NCBI RefSeq assembly: GCF_900113135.1
Contig: NZ_FOOH01000003.1
Location: 62,001 to 126,000 of the forward strand
Reading direction: 5' to 3'
DNA length: 64,000 nucleotides
DNA from: Salegentibacter agarivorans
Lineage (GTDB): Bacteria; Bacteroidota; Bacteroidia; Flavobacteriales; Flavobacteriaceae
The translations under genes were made by a program, and so were the position numbers. Positions 41,789 to 52,255 of this stretch are shown here, in pieces; position 1 is the stretch's first letter; every line of letters starts with the position of its first letter. The notes beneath the pieces were generated by a model, which ran no database searches, had not been told where the DNA came from, and was given only the letters and a program-made list of their open reading frames with translations.

Positions 41789-44539
41789 ATGAAGTTTTTT
41801 CAACTGAAAATATTATTTATTTTATTATTTGGTTTTCAGTGCTATAGCTTGCTTTCACAACAGCTTACGCCTCCCATACATAATTATTCTTCTACCACGT
41901 ATGAAGCGGCCAGCCAGAACTGGGATATTGATGTAGACGAAGAAGGTGTGATTTACGCGGCGAATAATCAGGGCCTACTAAGTTTTGATGGTCAAACCTG
42001 GGAATTGTCTTCTTTGCCCAATGGTAGTATTATTCGTTCGGTTTTTGTTTATGAGGATAAAATCTTTACGGGATCTTATAAGGAATTTGGATATTGGAAG
42101 AAGGATGATACGGGAGAATTGTTCTATACTTCCCTTATCCCAAAGCTTGGAAAATACGCAATGCAAAGTGAAGAATTTTGGGAAATCCTGGAGTTTAACG
42201 GTGATATCTATTTTCGATCTTTTGGAGCAATTTATAAATATGATAATAAGACTATAAAACCTATTCAGAATATTGTAAGTAATAAGATGTTGGTTTATAG
42301 AGATAAGCTCCTGTTCGCGGTGAGAAAGAATGGGATACATTTTTTAGATGAGAATAACGAATTACAAAAGCTTCCAAATCAGGAAATTTTAAATGATGAA
42401 GTAATCGTAGATATGGCAATCCAGGGAGAAAACCTCATTATTGGAACCAGGGAGAAGCTATTTAAGTATAACGCCACTGGCTGCAAATTGTTGAAGGATA
42501 CTAAATTGATGAATGAGTTGGAAAGTTCTGAACTTAATCACATCATGACCTTAGATAACCAAAGAATACTTTTAGGTACTGTTAAGAACGGAATAATAAA
42601 CTATGATGAAGCAACGCAATCTTACACTATTTTTAACCGAAATAGCGGACTTCAGAATAATACCGTCCTGGGCTTTGTAGAGAAACATGGTAATATTTGG
42701 TTAGGCCTGGATAACGGAATAGACCGGATAGAAATTGACTCTCCAGTAGAGTTTTACACCGATGATACCGGCGAATTAGGAGCAGTTTATGATCTTGTTT
42801 TTTATAATGATAAAATGTTCCTGGCCAGTAATACCGGCGTTTATACTTTTAATAATAATCAGCTTGAAATTATTAAAGGTGCAGAGGGCCATACCTGGAA
42901 CCTCGAGATCCTGAACGATACATTATATGTAAACCATAATACGGGCACTTATTACTTAATTCAGGATAGACTGATGCCTGTAGAAACTTCTACAGGAAGT
43001 TTTAAAATTAGTGCGGTACCCTACAGCAGAAATGAATATTTAATTAGCAGTTATACCGGAATTCGAAATTTTAGCAGAAAAGATGACAGCATCCATAATC
43101 TTGACAGTTTAAATTTTCCGGTTAAAAATGTTGTTTTTGAAAATGAAACCAGCCTTTGGGCAGCACACCCTTACGAAGGTCTTTACAGGGTAGGATTAAA
43201 AAATAACTTCAAGGAAACTCAGTTTATAGATAAAATCAAAATCCCCGACTGCGGCAACAGTATTAATACAAATGTTTTTGTAATTAATAATCAAATAGCT
43301 GTTTTTAATGGCGACCAATGGTTTAAATACAATTCTTTTAAAGATTCATTATTTGTTTTTGAAGAATTACAGGCTTTTAGAAAACATAAAATGTTACTGA
43401 AAGATGAAGGTTCATATTGGTTTAGCCATACCGAAAACAATTCGCTTAAATTAACCAATTTTGATGATGAAAATATTGTAATTGCTCCCGGAAACCTCAA
43501 TAACAGGCTGGTAAAGAATTATGAGGAAATATTAAAAAATGGAGATTCGCTCTACTATATTGCCTTAAATGATGGTTTCGCAAGATTAGACCTGGCCAGA
43601 TATGTAAAAAATTTAGATGATGTTCATATTAGCACGCCTACAGTTAAGGGTTTTCTTAATATTAATGGCCGCCATTCTCTGGAAAATAATATTGAGATTC
43701 CTTATAAAAGTTCAAGGGACCTAAATATATATACTTCTTTTCCGGTTTCTGAAGCTATGGGATTACGGTATCGTTTAAGGGGAGAAGATACGCTAAGCGG
43801 GGAAGTTAAAAATGGAGTGATAAATCTGCAAAACCTTAATCATGGCGATTATGAGTTACAACTTCTGGCCGTAGGTCCGCAAGCTAAAATAGCAAAAAAG
43901 AACAGTTTTAATTTTAGTATTCAGCCCCCGTGGTATCTATCTAAATTAATGAAACTGGTTTATATGCTTATTATTCTTTCTTTGGTGGTTTTGGTGTATT
44001 GGTATAACCAGCTGAAACTTAGAAAACACCAACGAGTTTTAGAAGAAAAATTTGAAAAGGAACACCAGGAACGTCTCAATAATCTTGAAAAAGAAAGATT
44101 AAAGAATCAAATAAACTTAAAAAGAAAAGAGTTGGCTAATACTACTATGGTGGCGGCAAAGAAAAATGAAATGTTGATGGAAATTCAAAATGAATTGAAT
44201 AAAGATAAAAGTAATTTTCCCAATCAATTTAAAATGAAGCATATATTAAATAAGATAAACCGTGCTATTAAAAATAAGGATGAATGGCAGGTATTTGAAA
44301 CTAATTTTAATGAATTGCACCAGGATTTTTTTAAAGATATTCTGGATAGTTACCCTCATCTTACTAGCAAAGATTTAAAGCTTTGCTCTTATCTTAAAAT
44401 GAACCTTACTTCAAAAGAAATTGCCCCATTAATGGGTATTTCTGTGCGCGGTGTAGAAGTACATCGTTATCGCCTTCGAAAGAAAATGGATCTGGATAAA
44501 AAGGAGAATTTGACAAATTTTCTGATTAAAAATTTCTAA
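41789..44539 (+). CDS. SusR-like membrane regulator (sensor propeller, Y_Y_Y, LuxR-type HTH)
   Basis: A 916-residue one-protein signalling system. In order it has: a signal peptide (to about residue 24); a periplasmic sensor of Reg_prop beta-propeller repeats (to about 620); a Y_Y_Y domain (about 640-710); one membrane helix (about 720-740); a coiled coil rich in Glu/Lys (about 745-830); and a C-terminal LuxR-type HTH (about 855-916, LTSKDLKLCSYLKMNLTSKEIAPLMGI). It lacks histidine kinase and receiver domains, as in SusR. It probably senses an oligosaccharide and activates susC 225 bp downstream. The ATG at 41789 is preferred over a TTG at 41780. Confidence 0.92.
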   Translation: MKFFQLKILFILLFGFQCYSLLSQQLTPPIHNYSSTTYEAASQNWDIDVDEEGVIYAANNQGLLSFDGQTWELSSLPNGSIIRSVFVYEDKIFTGSYKEFGYWKKDDTGELFYTSLIPKLGKYAMQSEEFWEILEFNGDIYFRSFGAIYKYDNKTIKPIQNIVSNKMLVYRDKLLFAVRKNGIHFLDENNELQKLPNQEILNDEVIVDMAIQGENLIIGTREKLFKYNATGCKLLKDTKLMNELESSELNHIMTLDNQRILLGTVKNGIINYDEATQSYTIFNRNSGLQNNTVLGFVEKHGNIWLGLDNGIDRIEIDSPVEFYTDDTGELGAVYDLVFYNDKMFLASNTGVYTFNNNQLEIIKGAEGHTWNLEILNDTLYVNHNTGTYYLIQDRLMPVETSTGSFKISAVPYSRNEYLISSYTGIRNFSRKDDSIHNLDSLNFPVKNVVFENETSLWAAHPYEGLYRVGLKNNFKETQFIDKIKIPDCGNSINTNVFVINNQIAVFNGDQWFKYNSFKDSLFVFEELQAFRKHKMLLKDEGSYWFSHTENNSLKLTNFDDENIVIAPGNLNNRLVKNYEEILKNGDSLYYIALNDGFARLDLARYVKNLDDVHISTPTVKGFLNINGRHSLENNIEIPYKSSRDLNIYTSFPVSEAMGLRYRLRGEDTLSGEVKNGVINLQNLNHGDYELQLLAVGPQAKIAKKNSFNFSIQPPWYLSKLMKLVYMLIILSLVVLVYWYNQLKLRKHQRVLEEKFEKEHQERLNNLEKERLKNQINLKRKELANTTMVAAKKNEMLMEIQNELNKDKSNFPNQFKMKHILNKINRAIKNKDEWQVFETNFNELHQDFFKDILDSYPHLTSKDLKLCSYLKMNLTSKEIAPLMGISVRGVEVHRYRLRKKMDLDKKENLTNFLIKNF

Positions 44540-44585
44540 GTTCTCAAATTAAGCCTATTTAATTAACATAAAATAACTACGTCAT

Positions 44586-44735
44586 TACTACATCAGCCCT
44601 TTAAGTCTTTGTTAAATAATTACTTCAAATAGTTAGTAAAAAACTGTTAATCAGTAATTTAAAGGCTTAATTTTTTTGATGTAGCAGTAGTGTACTATAT
44701 CGTTTGCGTGAACACTAAGCTTGGTTGTATCTTTC
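44586..44735 (+). promoter_or_regulatory. susC control region: inverted repeats and promoter
   Basis: CTACATCA (44588-44595) and TGATGTAG (44677-44684) are perfect 8-bp inverted copies 81 bp apart. Nearby GCCCTTTAA and TTAAAGGC (44596-44667) extend an imperfect symmetry. GTTA motifs recur at 44611, 44632 and 44646. The promoter is TTTG (44703-44706), 21 bp, TATCTTTC (44728-44735; last base off consensus). The repeats are candidate binding sites for the SusR-like regulator. Confidence 0.6.
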
Positions 44736-44763
44736 TGTTAAAATTCAGTAAAAATTCAACCGT

Positions 44764-47700
44764 ATGAAATTAAAATTATTTGCCTTTTGTATGGTCATAT
44801 TTTCCAGTTTTGGATTTGCACAGGAAACCAAATCTATTACCGGAATAATAACTGACCAGAATGATATGCCTTTACCGGGAGCCGAAGTGAAGGTTATTGA
44901 CAAAGAGATTTTTGATGTAACCGACTTTGATGGGAATTTCAGTCTAGAGAATGTTGAAGTGGGTGATGCCGTAAGAGTAACCTTCCTTGGTTTTTTACCT
45001 CAGGAATTTACAGTGGCAGGAAGTAATCAATATACAATAGCATTGGAAGAAGATACCGATCAACTTGATGAAGTTGTGGTTGTTGGTTATGGTAGACAAC
45101 GTAAACAAGATCTAACCGGTGCCATTAGCCAGGTCTCTTCGCAGGAAATTATGAAACAACCTGCTTCTACTGCTACTCAGGCCTTGCAAGGTAAAGTTGC
45201 CGGTGTAAACATAATAAATAGTGATGCACCTGGTTCCACACCCACTGTAGCAATTAGGGGGTTAGGAACCGCACTTGGAGGACGTGATCCTCTATATGTA
45301 GTAGATGGTGTTCCAGTTAATGACATTCAAAATATTAGTCCTTCTAATATTGAATCCATGGACTTCCTTAAAGATGCCTCTTCTGCGGCTATTTATGGTG
45401 TAAGAGCGGCTAACGGGGTGGTAATCGTTACTACTAAACAGGGTGAGTCTGGTAAGCCTAAAATGAATATTAGAAGTTTTTATGGTGTAAAGCCTATATT
45501 AAATGAAGTAGACATGGCAAATGCCAGCCAGTACATTACTTATTTTAATGAGGAAAATGCTGCAATTGGCGGGGATCAATTAAATCAAACCCAACAATAT
45601 AATACCGATTGGTATGATGAAATTGTTCAAACAGGTTTTGTAAATAATACTGTTTTTGATATTAATGGTGGAGGAGACAATATTAATTATTTTTTCAGTT
45701 ATGATTATTACGAAGAAGGCGGATTATTGGAAGATCAGAAATTTAGGAGATCTACAATCACCAGTAATAATACTTTTGATCTTTTTGATGATCGTCTCAA
45801 GATTATTCAAAACTTAAATGTTTCTATTAGGGATGAAAATCGTAAACCCTTTGGTGCCTTCAATACGGCTTACCGTCAATCTCCTTTAGTTCCTGTTTTT
45901 TACCCCAATGGAAGATACGGGGGATCATATTACAACAGAACAACTGGGGAAGCTACATATATTGCGGGACCTGATGAAAGTATTGGCAACTTAACCAGTC
46001 ACGGAAACCCGGTTTCTGCCGTAGACTTTGAAAATCAAATTTTCAACGCTGTCAGATTACAGGGTAGCGTAACTGCAGAGCTAAGTATTACTGATGATAT
46101 TACCTTCACCTCTCGATTTGGTGCAAGAAAGGAATTTACCAGTGGTAGAACATACAATCCTATTCAGCAGCGTTGGTTAAATAGTGACCCTACTCGAACC
46201 GTAGAGCAATTTGAGAGTTTAAAAGCTCAAAACCCTGAACAATTGCAATATGCTTATAATCAGTTGTCCTTTGAATCAAGTGAGAACTACAAATACAACT
46301 GGGATAATTTTATAAACTATAATACCAATTTCGGTGACCATAACCTTGATGTTACTTTAGGTGGATCTAAAGAACAAATTGGAATTGGTATGAGAGACGA
46401 TTATCAAACCTGGGATGTTCCCGAACAGGAACAATATTGGAGCTTAAAACATGCCAGTGACCAATATGATAAACAGGTTAATCAAACCTATTTAACCCCT
46501 ACAAATTTCTTGTCTTACTTCGGAAGGGTTCAGTATAACTTTAATAGCAAGTATTATTTTACCGGTACTTTGCGTCGTGATGGGTCCAGCACCTTTCAAA
46601 ATAATGCTAATTACTGGGGAACATTTCCAGCATTGGGTGTAGGTTGGACTTTGACCGAAGAAGAATTTCTGGCAGATAATGAAAGCATAAACTTTTTGAA
46701 ATTAAGAGGTTCCTGGGGGGAATTAGGAAATGCTAATGTACCTATAAATACTACTCAAATCCTTACCGAACCAAACAGCGGTAACCAAAACTATGTATTT
46801 GGTCCCGGTCAGGATCTTATCTTTGGAGCATATATAGGTTCTCCGGCTCAAAACCTTAGCTGGGAAGTAGTTAGTGAATATAGTGCAGGTCTAGACTATG
46901 AATTATTTGATTATAAATTAACAGGTAGTTTCGATTATTATATTCGAACCACGGAAAACACCATTCTTCAGGTTCAACCTTTACTGAACTCTACATTCTC
47001 TACAGATTTTTATGATCACGGAGCAGAGGTAGTTAACGAAGGTTTTGAATTGGCTATAAACTGGAGTGATGAGTTTTCAGATGATTTCAGCTATAATATT
47101 GGAACTAATTTTTCTTTTAATGAAAATACAGTTAAAAATGTTCAACAAAACTATGAAGGACAGCTAGGTGGAAGTCTTGGGAATGGTCAAATTACAAAAC
47201 GTCTTGCCGAGGGCCAACCCTTAGGCGCCTGGTGGTTATTTGAAACCGAAGGTGTATGGCAAACACAGCAAGAGATAGATAATAATGCCGCTATTGGAGG
47301 AGCAAGACCCGGCCACCTAAGATATACGGATCAGAATAACGATGGTGTCATAGATGATCGTGACAAGATTTATCACGGTTCATACATTCCAAAATATAAT
47401 TATGGTGTTAATATTGGACTTAACTATAGAAATTGGGACTTCAGTTTAGATGGTTATGGCGTAGGAGGCAATAAAGTCTATAATGCATTACTGAACACCA
47501 GAATTGGAGGCGAGAATGTGCCGGTAGACGTTTTTAATGAGAGATGGACCGGACCTGGAACTTCTAATACAAATCCGGGAGCCGATCGTGATGCCAGATC
47601 TTCTGATTACTATTTGGAAGATGGAGATTTCTTCAGGATAAATAATATTACTTTGGGATATACATTGCCAGAGATGACGGAGTTTATTTCTCAAGCGCGA

Positions 47701-47880
47701 GTTTATGTGTCTGCCCAAAACCCGTTTATATTCACAAAGTATTCAGGTTTTACTCCAGAAATATCAGGTTACGATCCAAATGATACCAATGCACAAGGTC
47801 CTTACAGAACCACAGGTGTGGAACTTTCAGCATATCCATTAACCAGCACATTCCTGCTTGGAGTTAATATTCAATTATAA
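44764..47880 (+). CDS. susC: SusC-family TonB-dependent outer-membrane transporter
   Basis: A 1038-residue transporter with a signal peptide (to about residue 20), a carboxypeptidase-regulatory-like domain (about 22-95: ITGIITDQNDMPLPGAEV), the SusC signature DEVVVVGYGRQRKQDLTGAIS, a plug domain and a beta-barrel ending in TSTFLLGVNIQL. It imports oligosaccharides across the outer membrane using TonB energy together with SusD, whose gene starts 19 bp downstream. It has no N-terminal STN domain, so anti-sigma signalling is not expected. Confidence 0.97.
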   Translation: MKLKLFAFCMVIFSSFGFAQETKSITGIITDQNDMPLPGAEVKVIDKEIFDVTDFDGNFSLENVEVGDAVRVTFLGFLPQEFTVAGSNQYTIALEEDTDQLDEVVVVGYGRQRKQDLTGAISQVSSQEIMKQPASTATQALQGKVAGVNIINSDAPGSTPTVAIRGLGTALGGRDPLYVVDGVPVNDIQNISPSNIESMDFLKDASSAAIYGVRAANGVVIVTTKQGESGKPKMNIRSFYGVKPILNEVDMANASQYITYFNEENAAIGGDQLNQTQQYNTDWYDEIVQTGFVNNTVFDINGGGDNINYFFSYDYYEEGGLLEDQKFRRSTITSNNTFDLFDDRLKIIQNLNVSIRDENRKPFGAFNTAYRQSPLVPVFYPNGRYGGSYYNRTTGEATYIAGPDESIGNLTSHGNPVSAVDFENQIFNAVRLQGSVTAELSITDDITFTSRFGARKEFTSGRTYNPIQQRWLNSDPTRTVEQFESLKAQNPEQLQYAYNQLSFESSENYKYNWDNFINYNTNFGDHNLDVTLGGSKEQIGIGMRDDYQTWDVPEQEQYWSLKHASDQYDKQVNQTYLTPTNFLSYFGRVQYNFNSKYYFTGTLRRDGSSTFQNNANYWGTFPALGVGWTLTEEEFLADNESINFLKLRGSWGELGNANVPINTTQILTEPNSGNQNYVFGPGQDLIFGAYIGSPAQNLSWEVVSEYSAGLDYELFDYKLTGSFDYYIRTTENTILQVQPLLNSTFSTDFYDHGAEVVNEGFELAINWSDEFSDDFSYNIGTNFSFNENTVKNVQQNYEGQLGGSLGNGQITKRLAEGQPLGAWWLFETEGVWQTQQEIDNNAAIGGARPGHLRYTDQNNDGVIDDRDKIYHGSYIPKYNYGVNIGLNYRNWDFSLDGYGVGGNKVYNALLNTRIGGENVPVDVFNERWTGPGTSNTNPGADRDARSSDYYLEDGDFFRINNITLGYTLPEMTEFISQARVYVSAQNPFIFTKYSGFTPEISGYDPNDTNAQGPYRTTGVELSAYPLTSTFLLGVNIQL

Positions 47881-47899
47881 AATTTTAAATATATACTGT

Positions 47900-49354
47900 A
47901 TGAAACGAATATATAAAATAGCAGTTTTCACATTTACATCCCTATTTATTTTAGGGTGTAGTGAAGATTTTCTGGAAGTAGACTCCAGGGAAAATATAGA
48001 GGCAGAGGACAGGGATGAAAACTTTTCTCCGGAAGATTTTGTAACCGGAGTCTATGGTCAGTTTACCGATTTTAATTATGCCTTTTCTTATTTAGGAATT
48101 ACTGAAATTATTTCAGATAATGCCGATAAAGGTAGTGCGCCTACCGATACAGGAACGGACAAGCATTTGCTAGACGATTTGGAATTTACAAGTACTGCAC
48201 CATCGGTTTCCAATATGTGGGAGCATTGGTATAAAACCATTGGCCGGGCCAATTATGCTATAGCTTATGCTGAAGAAGAAGGTGGGCCAGATACAGGTCG
48301 ACTCATTGCCGAAGCCAAATTTTTAAGAGCGTATACCTATTTCTTTTTAGTGCGCGGTTTCGGTGGTGTTACTATTCAAGGTGAAGTTGAGTTTGTAGAT
48401 GGAGAACCTATTATAGATCCAGATGTAGATCTTTCTGCCAGAAACACTCAAGAAGAAGTATATACCTATATTGAGCAAGATTTGATGGATGCTATAAGTG
48501 TTTTACCTGCCAAAAGTGAATACCCTCCCCAAGATTTGGGTAGAGCTACACGTGGTGCAGCTCAGGCATTACTCTCAAAGGTTCACTTATACCAGGAAGA
48601 ATGGAGCGAAGCCTTAGAACAGGCCAACGCTGTCATCTCTTCTGGTGAGTATGGGCTTGAACCAAACTATGAAGATGTCTGGAGAGAATATTCTGAAAAT
48701 GGAATAGAGTCTATTTTTGAAATTCAGGGTCGTGGAGAACCTATTGTTCACGGTGTTCAGCAATATTCCACCACTCAAGGTGCCAGAGGTACCAGTGGAT
48801 GGGGATGGGGTTTTAACACACCATCAGAAAGTCTTGTAGATGCATTTGATGCTGAAGGAGATTCTATAAGAAAAGATGCCACTATTATTTTTGCTGGCGA
48901 GACATTATGGGATGGTCGTGAAGTTAGTTCTTCCGTAGAAAATCCACGTTATAATGAAAAAGCATATTCGAGTGCAAATGCCGGTGATGGTGATGGTGAT
49001 AAGAATATTCGCGTTTTGAGATATGCTGAAATTCTTTTAATCAAAGCTGAAGCTGAGGCTCAATTAGGCAACCTGGCAGCTGCTATGGATGCCCTTAATG
49101 AAGTTAGAGAGCGAGTAGATCTTGATCCTGTAAGTGGCCTGGGCCAACAGGAATTACTTGAGAAGATATGGAACGAAAGAAGGCTAGAACTTGCCTTTGA
49201 GCACGATCGTTGGTTTGATCTTACCCGTACAGGGCAGGCTCCGGAAGCTATGGCTGCACACGGAAAAGATTTTCAGGAGAGACACTATTTATTTCCAATC
49301 CCTGAGAATCAAAGAATTCAAACACCAGGTATGGAGCAGAATCCAGGCTGGTAA
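47900..49354 (+). CDS. susD: SusD/RagB-family glycan-binding lipoprotein
   Basis: A 484-residue surface lipoprotein (lipobox LFILGCSEDFLEVDSREN) with the N-terminal SusD-like tetratricopeptide scaffold and the C-terminal RagB motif (ILLIKAEAEAQLGN, NEVRERV, IWNERRLELAFEHDRWFDL). It binds the glycan over the SusC pore. The ATG at 47900 (MKRIYKIAV) is used rather than the upstream in-frame start at 47858, which would lie inside susC. A terminator follows. Confidence 0.96.
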   Translation: MKRIYKIAVFTFTSLFILGCSEDFLEVDSRENIEAEDRDENFSPEDFVTGVYGQFTDFNYAFSYLGITEIISDNADKGSAPTDTGTDKHLLDDLEFTSTAPSVSNMWEHWYKTIGRANYAIAYAEEEGGPDTGRLIAEAKFLRAYTYFFLVRGFGGVTIQGEVEFVDGEPIIDPDVDLSARNTQEEVYTYIEQDLMDAISVLPAKSEYPPQDLGRATRGAAQALLSKVHLYQEEWSEALEQANAVISSGEYGLEPNYEDVWREYSENGIESIFEIQGRGEPIVHGVQQYSTTQGARGTSGWGWGFNTPSESLVDAFDAEGDSIRKDATIIFAGETLWDGREVSSSVENPRYNEKAYSSANAGDGDGDKNIRVLRYAEILLIKAEAEAQLGNLAAAMDALNEVRERVDLDPVSGLGQQELLEKIWNERRLELAFEHDRWFDLTRTGQAPEAMAAHGKDFQERHYLFPIPENQRIQTPGMEQNPGW

Positions 49355-49370
49355 TAGCATTTAATTTTAA

Positions 49371-49405
49371 AAGTTCCGCAGTCATTTGAGACTCGCGGAA
49401 CTTTT
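49371..49405 (+). terminator. Intra-PUL terminator after susD
   Basis: AAGTTCCGC (49371-49379) pairs with GCGGAACTT (49395-49403). An inner AGTC/GACT pair extends the stem past one bulged base, and five T follow from 49402. Partial termination here would set high susCD relative to the enzyme genes. Confidence 0.85.
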
Positions 49406-49429
49406 TCCATCATTTAAATTCATTTTCTT

Positions 49430-50773
49430 TTGAATATTAAATTTCTATACATACTTATTTTTTCAATTTTTGTAATAAGCTGTAGTTCATCTGGTAACGA
49501 AGCTGATGATTTTTCTGATGATGCACCTAAAGAAATTCCAGATGAAGAAAACTCTGAAGAACCCGTTGAAGAATTCCCTTCGCTTACTGACCAAGAGCTA
49601 CTTGATGAGGTTCAGGAAAAAACTTTTAATTATTTCTGGGAATTTGCTGGTACCAATTCAGGCCTAGCTAAAGAAAGATCAAGTGATAATACTACGATCA
49701 CCACAGGAGGTTCCGGTTTTGGTCTTGCATCTTTTCCTGCAGCGGTAGAACGGGGCTGGATAAGTAGAACTGATGCTTTACAGCGCTTAGATAAAATACT
49801 TACTTATCTTGAAAATATAGAAACCTACCATGGAGCTTTTGCGCATTGGTATCGGGACGATACTGGTGCAACGTTGCCTTTCTCAGCAAATGATGATGGT
49901 GGGGATATTGTAGAAACAGCTTTTTTAATTCAAGGCTTGTTAATTAACAGAAGCTATTTTTCCAAAGAAACGGAAATAAAAAACAGGATTACCCATATTT
50001 GGGAAGATGTAGAATGGGATTGGTATACTCAAGGCGAAAATGTAATTTATTGGCATTGGTCACCAAATTTTGAATTTGAGAAGAATCTGCAGGTAAAAGG
50101 CTGGAATGAGTCGCTTATGGTATACGTACTTGCAGCTTCATCTCCCACCCATCCCGTAGATGCTGATGTGTACCACCAAGGTTGGGCTTCTAATGGAAAT
50201 ATGCAGACGGGCCGAAGTTATTATGGAAATCAGTTGCCTTTAGGTTCAGAACTGGGAGGGCCTTTGTTTTTTGCCCATTATTCATTTATTGGTTTAGACC
50301 CCAGAAATCTAAGTGACCAATATGCCGATTATTGGCAACAAAATACCTCGCACAGCTTTATTAATTATGAATATGCGGTGAGCAATCCCAATAATTATGA
50401 AGGTTATAGCGAAGATTCCTGGGGTTTAACAGCAAGTACCGGTTACGACGGATACGCTGCTCACAGTCCTACAAATGATAAAGGGATAATTGCACCAACA
50501 GCTTCTCTATCCTCTTTCCCTTATACGCCGGATAAATCTATGCGTGCCTTACGTTATTTTTATGAAGATTTAGGAGAAAATCTTTGGGGGGAATATGGCT
50601 TTTACGATGCGTTTTCGCAAGAAGTGGGTTGGTTTTCTGATAGCTATCTAGCAATAGATCAGGGTCCCATTGTCGCAATGATAGAAAACTATCGAACTGG
50701 TTTACTATGGGATCTTTTTATGCAGGATGAAGAAATTAAAGCTGGATTAGATAAACTGGATTTTAAATACTAA
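49430..50773 (+). CDS. GH144-type endo-glucanase lipoprotein (glucoamylase-like fold), first copy
   Basis: A 447-residue lipoprotein (VISCSSSGNEAD) with an acidic linker (about 25-50) and a glucoamylase-like (alpha/alpha)6 barrel. Visible family segments are TTGGSGFGL, HGAFAHWYRDDTG, NDDGGDIVETAFLIQGLL, YWHWSPNFEF, KGWNESLMVYVLAASSP and LAIDQGPIVAMIENYRTGLLW. Bacteroidota proteins of this type include GH144 endo-beta-1,2-glucanases, so cleavage of beta-1,2-glucan is the leading assignment. The start is TTG at 49430, as no ATG precedes the signal. It follows susD and the terminator, and a paralogue is next. Confidence 0.85.
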   Translation: MNIKFLYILIFSIFVISCSSSGNEADDFSDDAPKEIPDEENSEEPVEEFPSLTDQELLDEVQEKTFNYFWEFAGTNSGLAKERSSDNTTITTGGSGFGLASFPAAVERGWISRTDALQRLDKILTYLENIETYHGAFAHWYRDDTGATLPFSANDDGGDIVETAFLIQGLLINRSYFSKETEIKNRITHIWEDVEWDWYTQGENVIYWHWSPNFEFEKNLQVKGWNESLMVYVLAASSPTHPVDADVYHQGWASNGNMQTGRSYYGNQLPLGSELGGPLFFAHYSFIGLDPRNLSDQYADYWQQNTSHSFINYEYAVSNPNNYEGYSEDSWGLTASTGYDGYAAHSPTNDKGIIAPTASLSSFPYTPDKSMRALRYFYEDLGENLWGEYGFYDAFSQEVGWFSDSYLAIDQGPIVAMIENYRTGLLWDLFMQDEEIKAGLDKLDFKY

Positions 50774-50873
50774 TTCTTGAATGTACTTTATATTAATCTC
50801 ACTGTCCTATCATAGGAGGTTTTTTCAATTCCAGGCATAAAATAATTTTGAACCGAAAATTAAATTATATAAA

Positions 50874-52250
50874 ATGACATCAATTAAATCAACCATCTTT
50901 GTTTTAATCCTTTTAATTAGCGTAGGCTGCAAGAATGAGAATAACAAGGAAGCTACAAATAGAAATAAAGAAATTAAGGCTTCTTTAATCTCAGAAGAAG
51001 CTTTATTAGATACAGTTCAAAAGCAAAGCCTCAAATATTTTTGGGAGTATGCCGAACCTAATTCAGGAATGGCGCGAGAACGCTATCATCCTGATGGGGA
51101 GTATCCGAAAAACGATGCCCACGTGGTAACCACAGGAGGCTCTGGATTCGGACTTATGGCTATAGTTTCCGGAATGGAACGCCAATGGATTCCCCGCGAT
51201 TCGGCCGTGGCTCGTTTAAACAAAATCGCAGATTTTTTAGATAATGCACCAAGATTTCACGGGGTATGGCCACACTGGTTAAATGGCGAGACAGGTGAGG
51301 TCCAGGCCTTCAGCGATAAGGATAATGGTGGAGACCTAGTGGAAACTTCATTTTTGGCGCAGGGCTTTATTGTCGTTCGTGAATATTTAAAAAATGGAAA
51401 CCAAGATGAACAGGCGGTTGCAGCAAAGTACGATGAGCTTTGGAAAGGTATAGAATGGGAATGGTACACCAACAATAAAAACGGACTTTACTGGCACTGG
51501 TCGCCAGATTACCAGTGGGAAATGGACTTTATGATAGAAGGCTATAACGAATGTTTGATCACTTACGTAATGGCTGCTTCTTCTCCAGATCACGCGATTG
51601 ATGCTAAAGCTTATCACGAAGGTTGGGCTCGTAGCGGTAATATTGTAAGCGATAAAGAAGCTTATGGAATTCCGTTAATTCTAAAGCATAACACCCGTGG
51701 CGATAAAGCCGGACCGCTTTTTTGGGCGCATTATTCTTATTTAGGGTTGAATCCGAAGGGACTTGAAGACAAATATGCTAATTACTGGGATTTGAATGTA
51801 AATCATACCCGAATTAACTATGAGTATACCCAGGAAAATCCGAAGGATTTTGAAACCTATTCAGAAAATTCCTGGGGTCTAACCGCAAGCTATACCCGAA
51901 ATGAAGATAATGGCATTGGCTATACCGCCCATTCCCCAGATGATGACAAGGGAGTGGTATCACCAACTGCGGCGATCAGTTCTATCCCTTATACACCAGA
52001 ACTTTCTTTGAATGCGATGAGGTATTTCTTTGAAGATCAAAACGAATTGCTATGGGGACCAGCCGGATTTTATGATGCTTATAGCCTTGAAGGGGAGGAT
52101 TGGGTAGCTCCAAAATACCTGGCAATAGACCAGGGGCCACAGGTAGTAATGATAGAAAATTACAGATCAGGCTTGATATGGGATCTATTTATGGGCGCTC
52201 CCGAAGTGCAAAATGGTCTCGAAAAATTAGGATTTAATACTTCTGATTAA
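50874..52250 (+). CDS. GH144-type endo-glucanase lipoprotein, second copy
   Basis: A 458-residue paralogue of the preceding gene: TTGGSGFGL, HGVWPHWLNGETG, DNGGDLVETSFLAQGF, YWHWSPDYQWEMDF, EGYNECLITYVMAASSP and YLAIDQGPQVVMIENYRSG are all shared. It has a lipobox (LISVGCKNEN) and no acidic linker. Differences around the cleft loop (for instance an added KHNTRGDKAGP segment) suggest different product length or attack on substituted regions. It begins 100 bp after the first copy. A small hairpin, TCCTA and TAGGA, in that gap is weak. Confidence 0.85.
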   Translation: MTSIKSTIFVLILLISVGCKNENNKEATNRNKEIKASLISEEALLDTVQKQSLKYFWEYAEPNSGMARERYHPDGEYPKNDAHVVTTGGSGFGLMAIVSGMERQWIPRDSAVARLNKIADFLDNAPRFHGVWPHWLNGETGEVQAFSDKDNGGDLVETSFLAQGFIVVREYLKNGNQDEQAVAAKYDELWKGIEWEWYTNNKNGLYWHWSPDYQWEMDFMIEGYNECLITYVMAASSPDHAIDAKAYHEGWARSGNIVSDKEAYGIPLILKHNTRGDKAGPLFWAHYSYLGLNPKGLEDKYANYWDLNVNHTRINYEYTQENPKDFETYSENSWGLTASYTRNEDNGIGYTAHSPDDDKGVVSPTAAISSIPYTPELSLNAMRYFFEDQNELLWGPAGFYDAYSLEGEDWVAPKYLAIDQGPQVVMIENYRSGLIWDLFMGAPEVQNGLEKLGFNTSD

Positions 52251-52255
52251 TTTTT

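Noticed and set aside
50795-50830. Hairpin TCCTA/TAGGA before the second GH144 gene as a terminator
   Set aside because: The stem has only five base pairs. The following T run is short and the genes are otherwise an operon.
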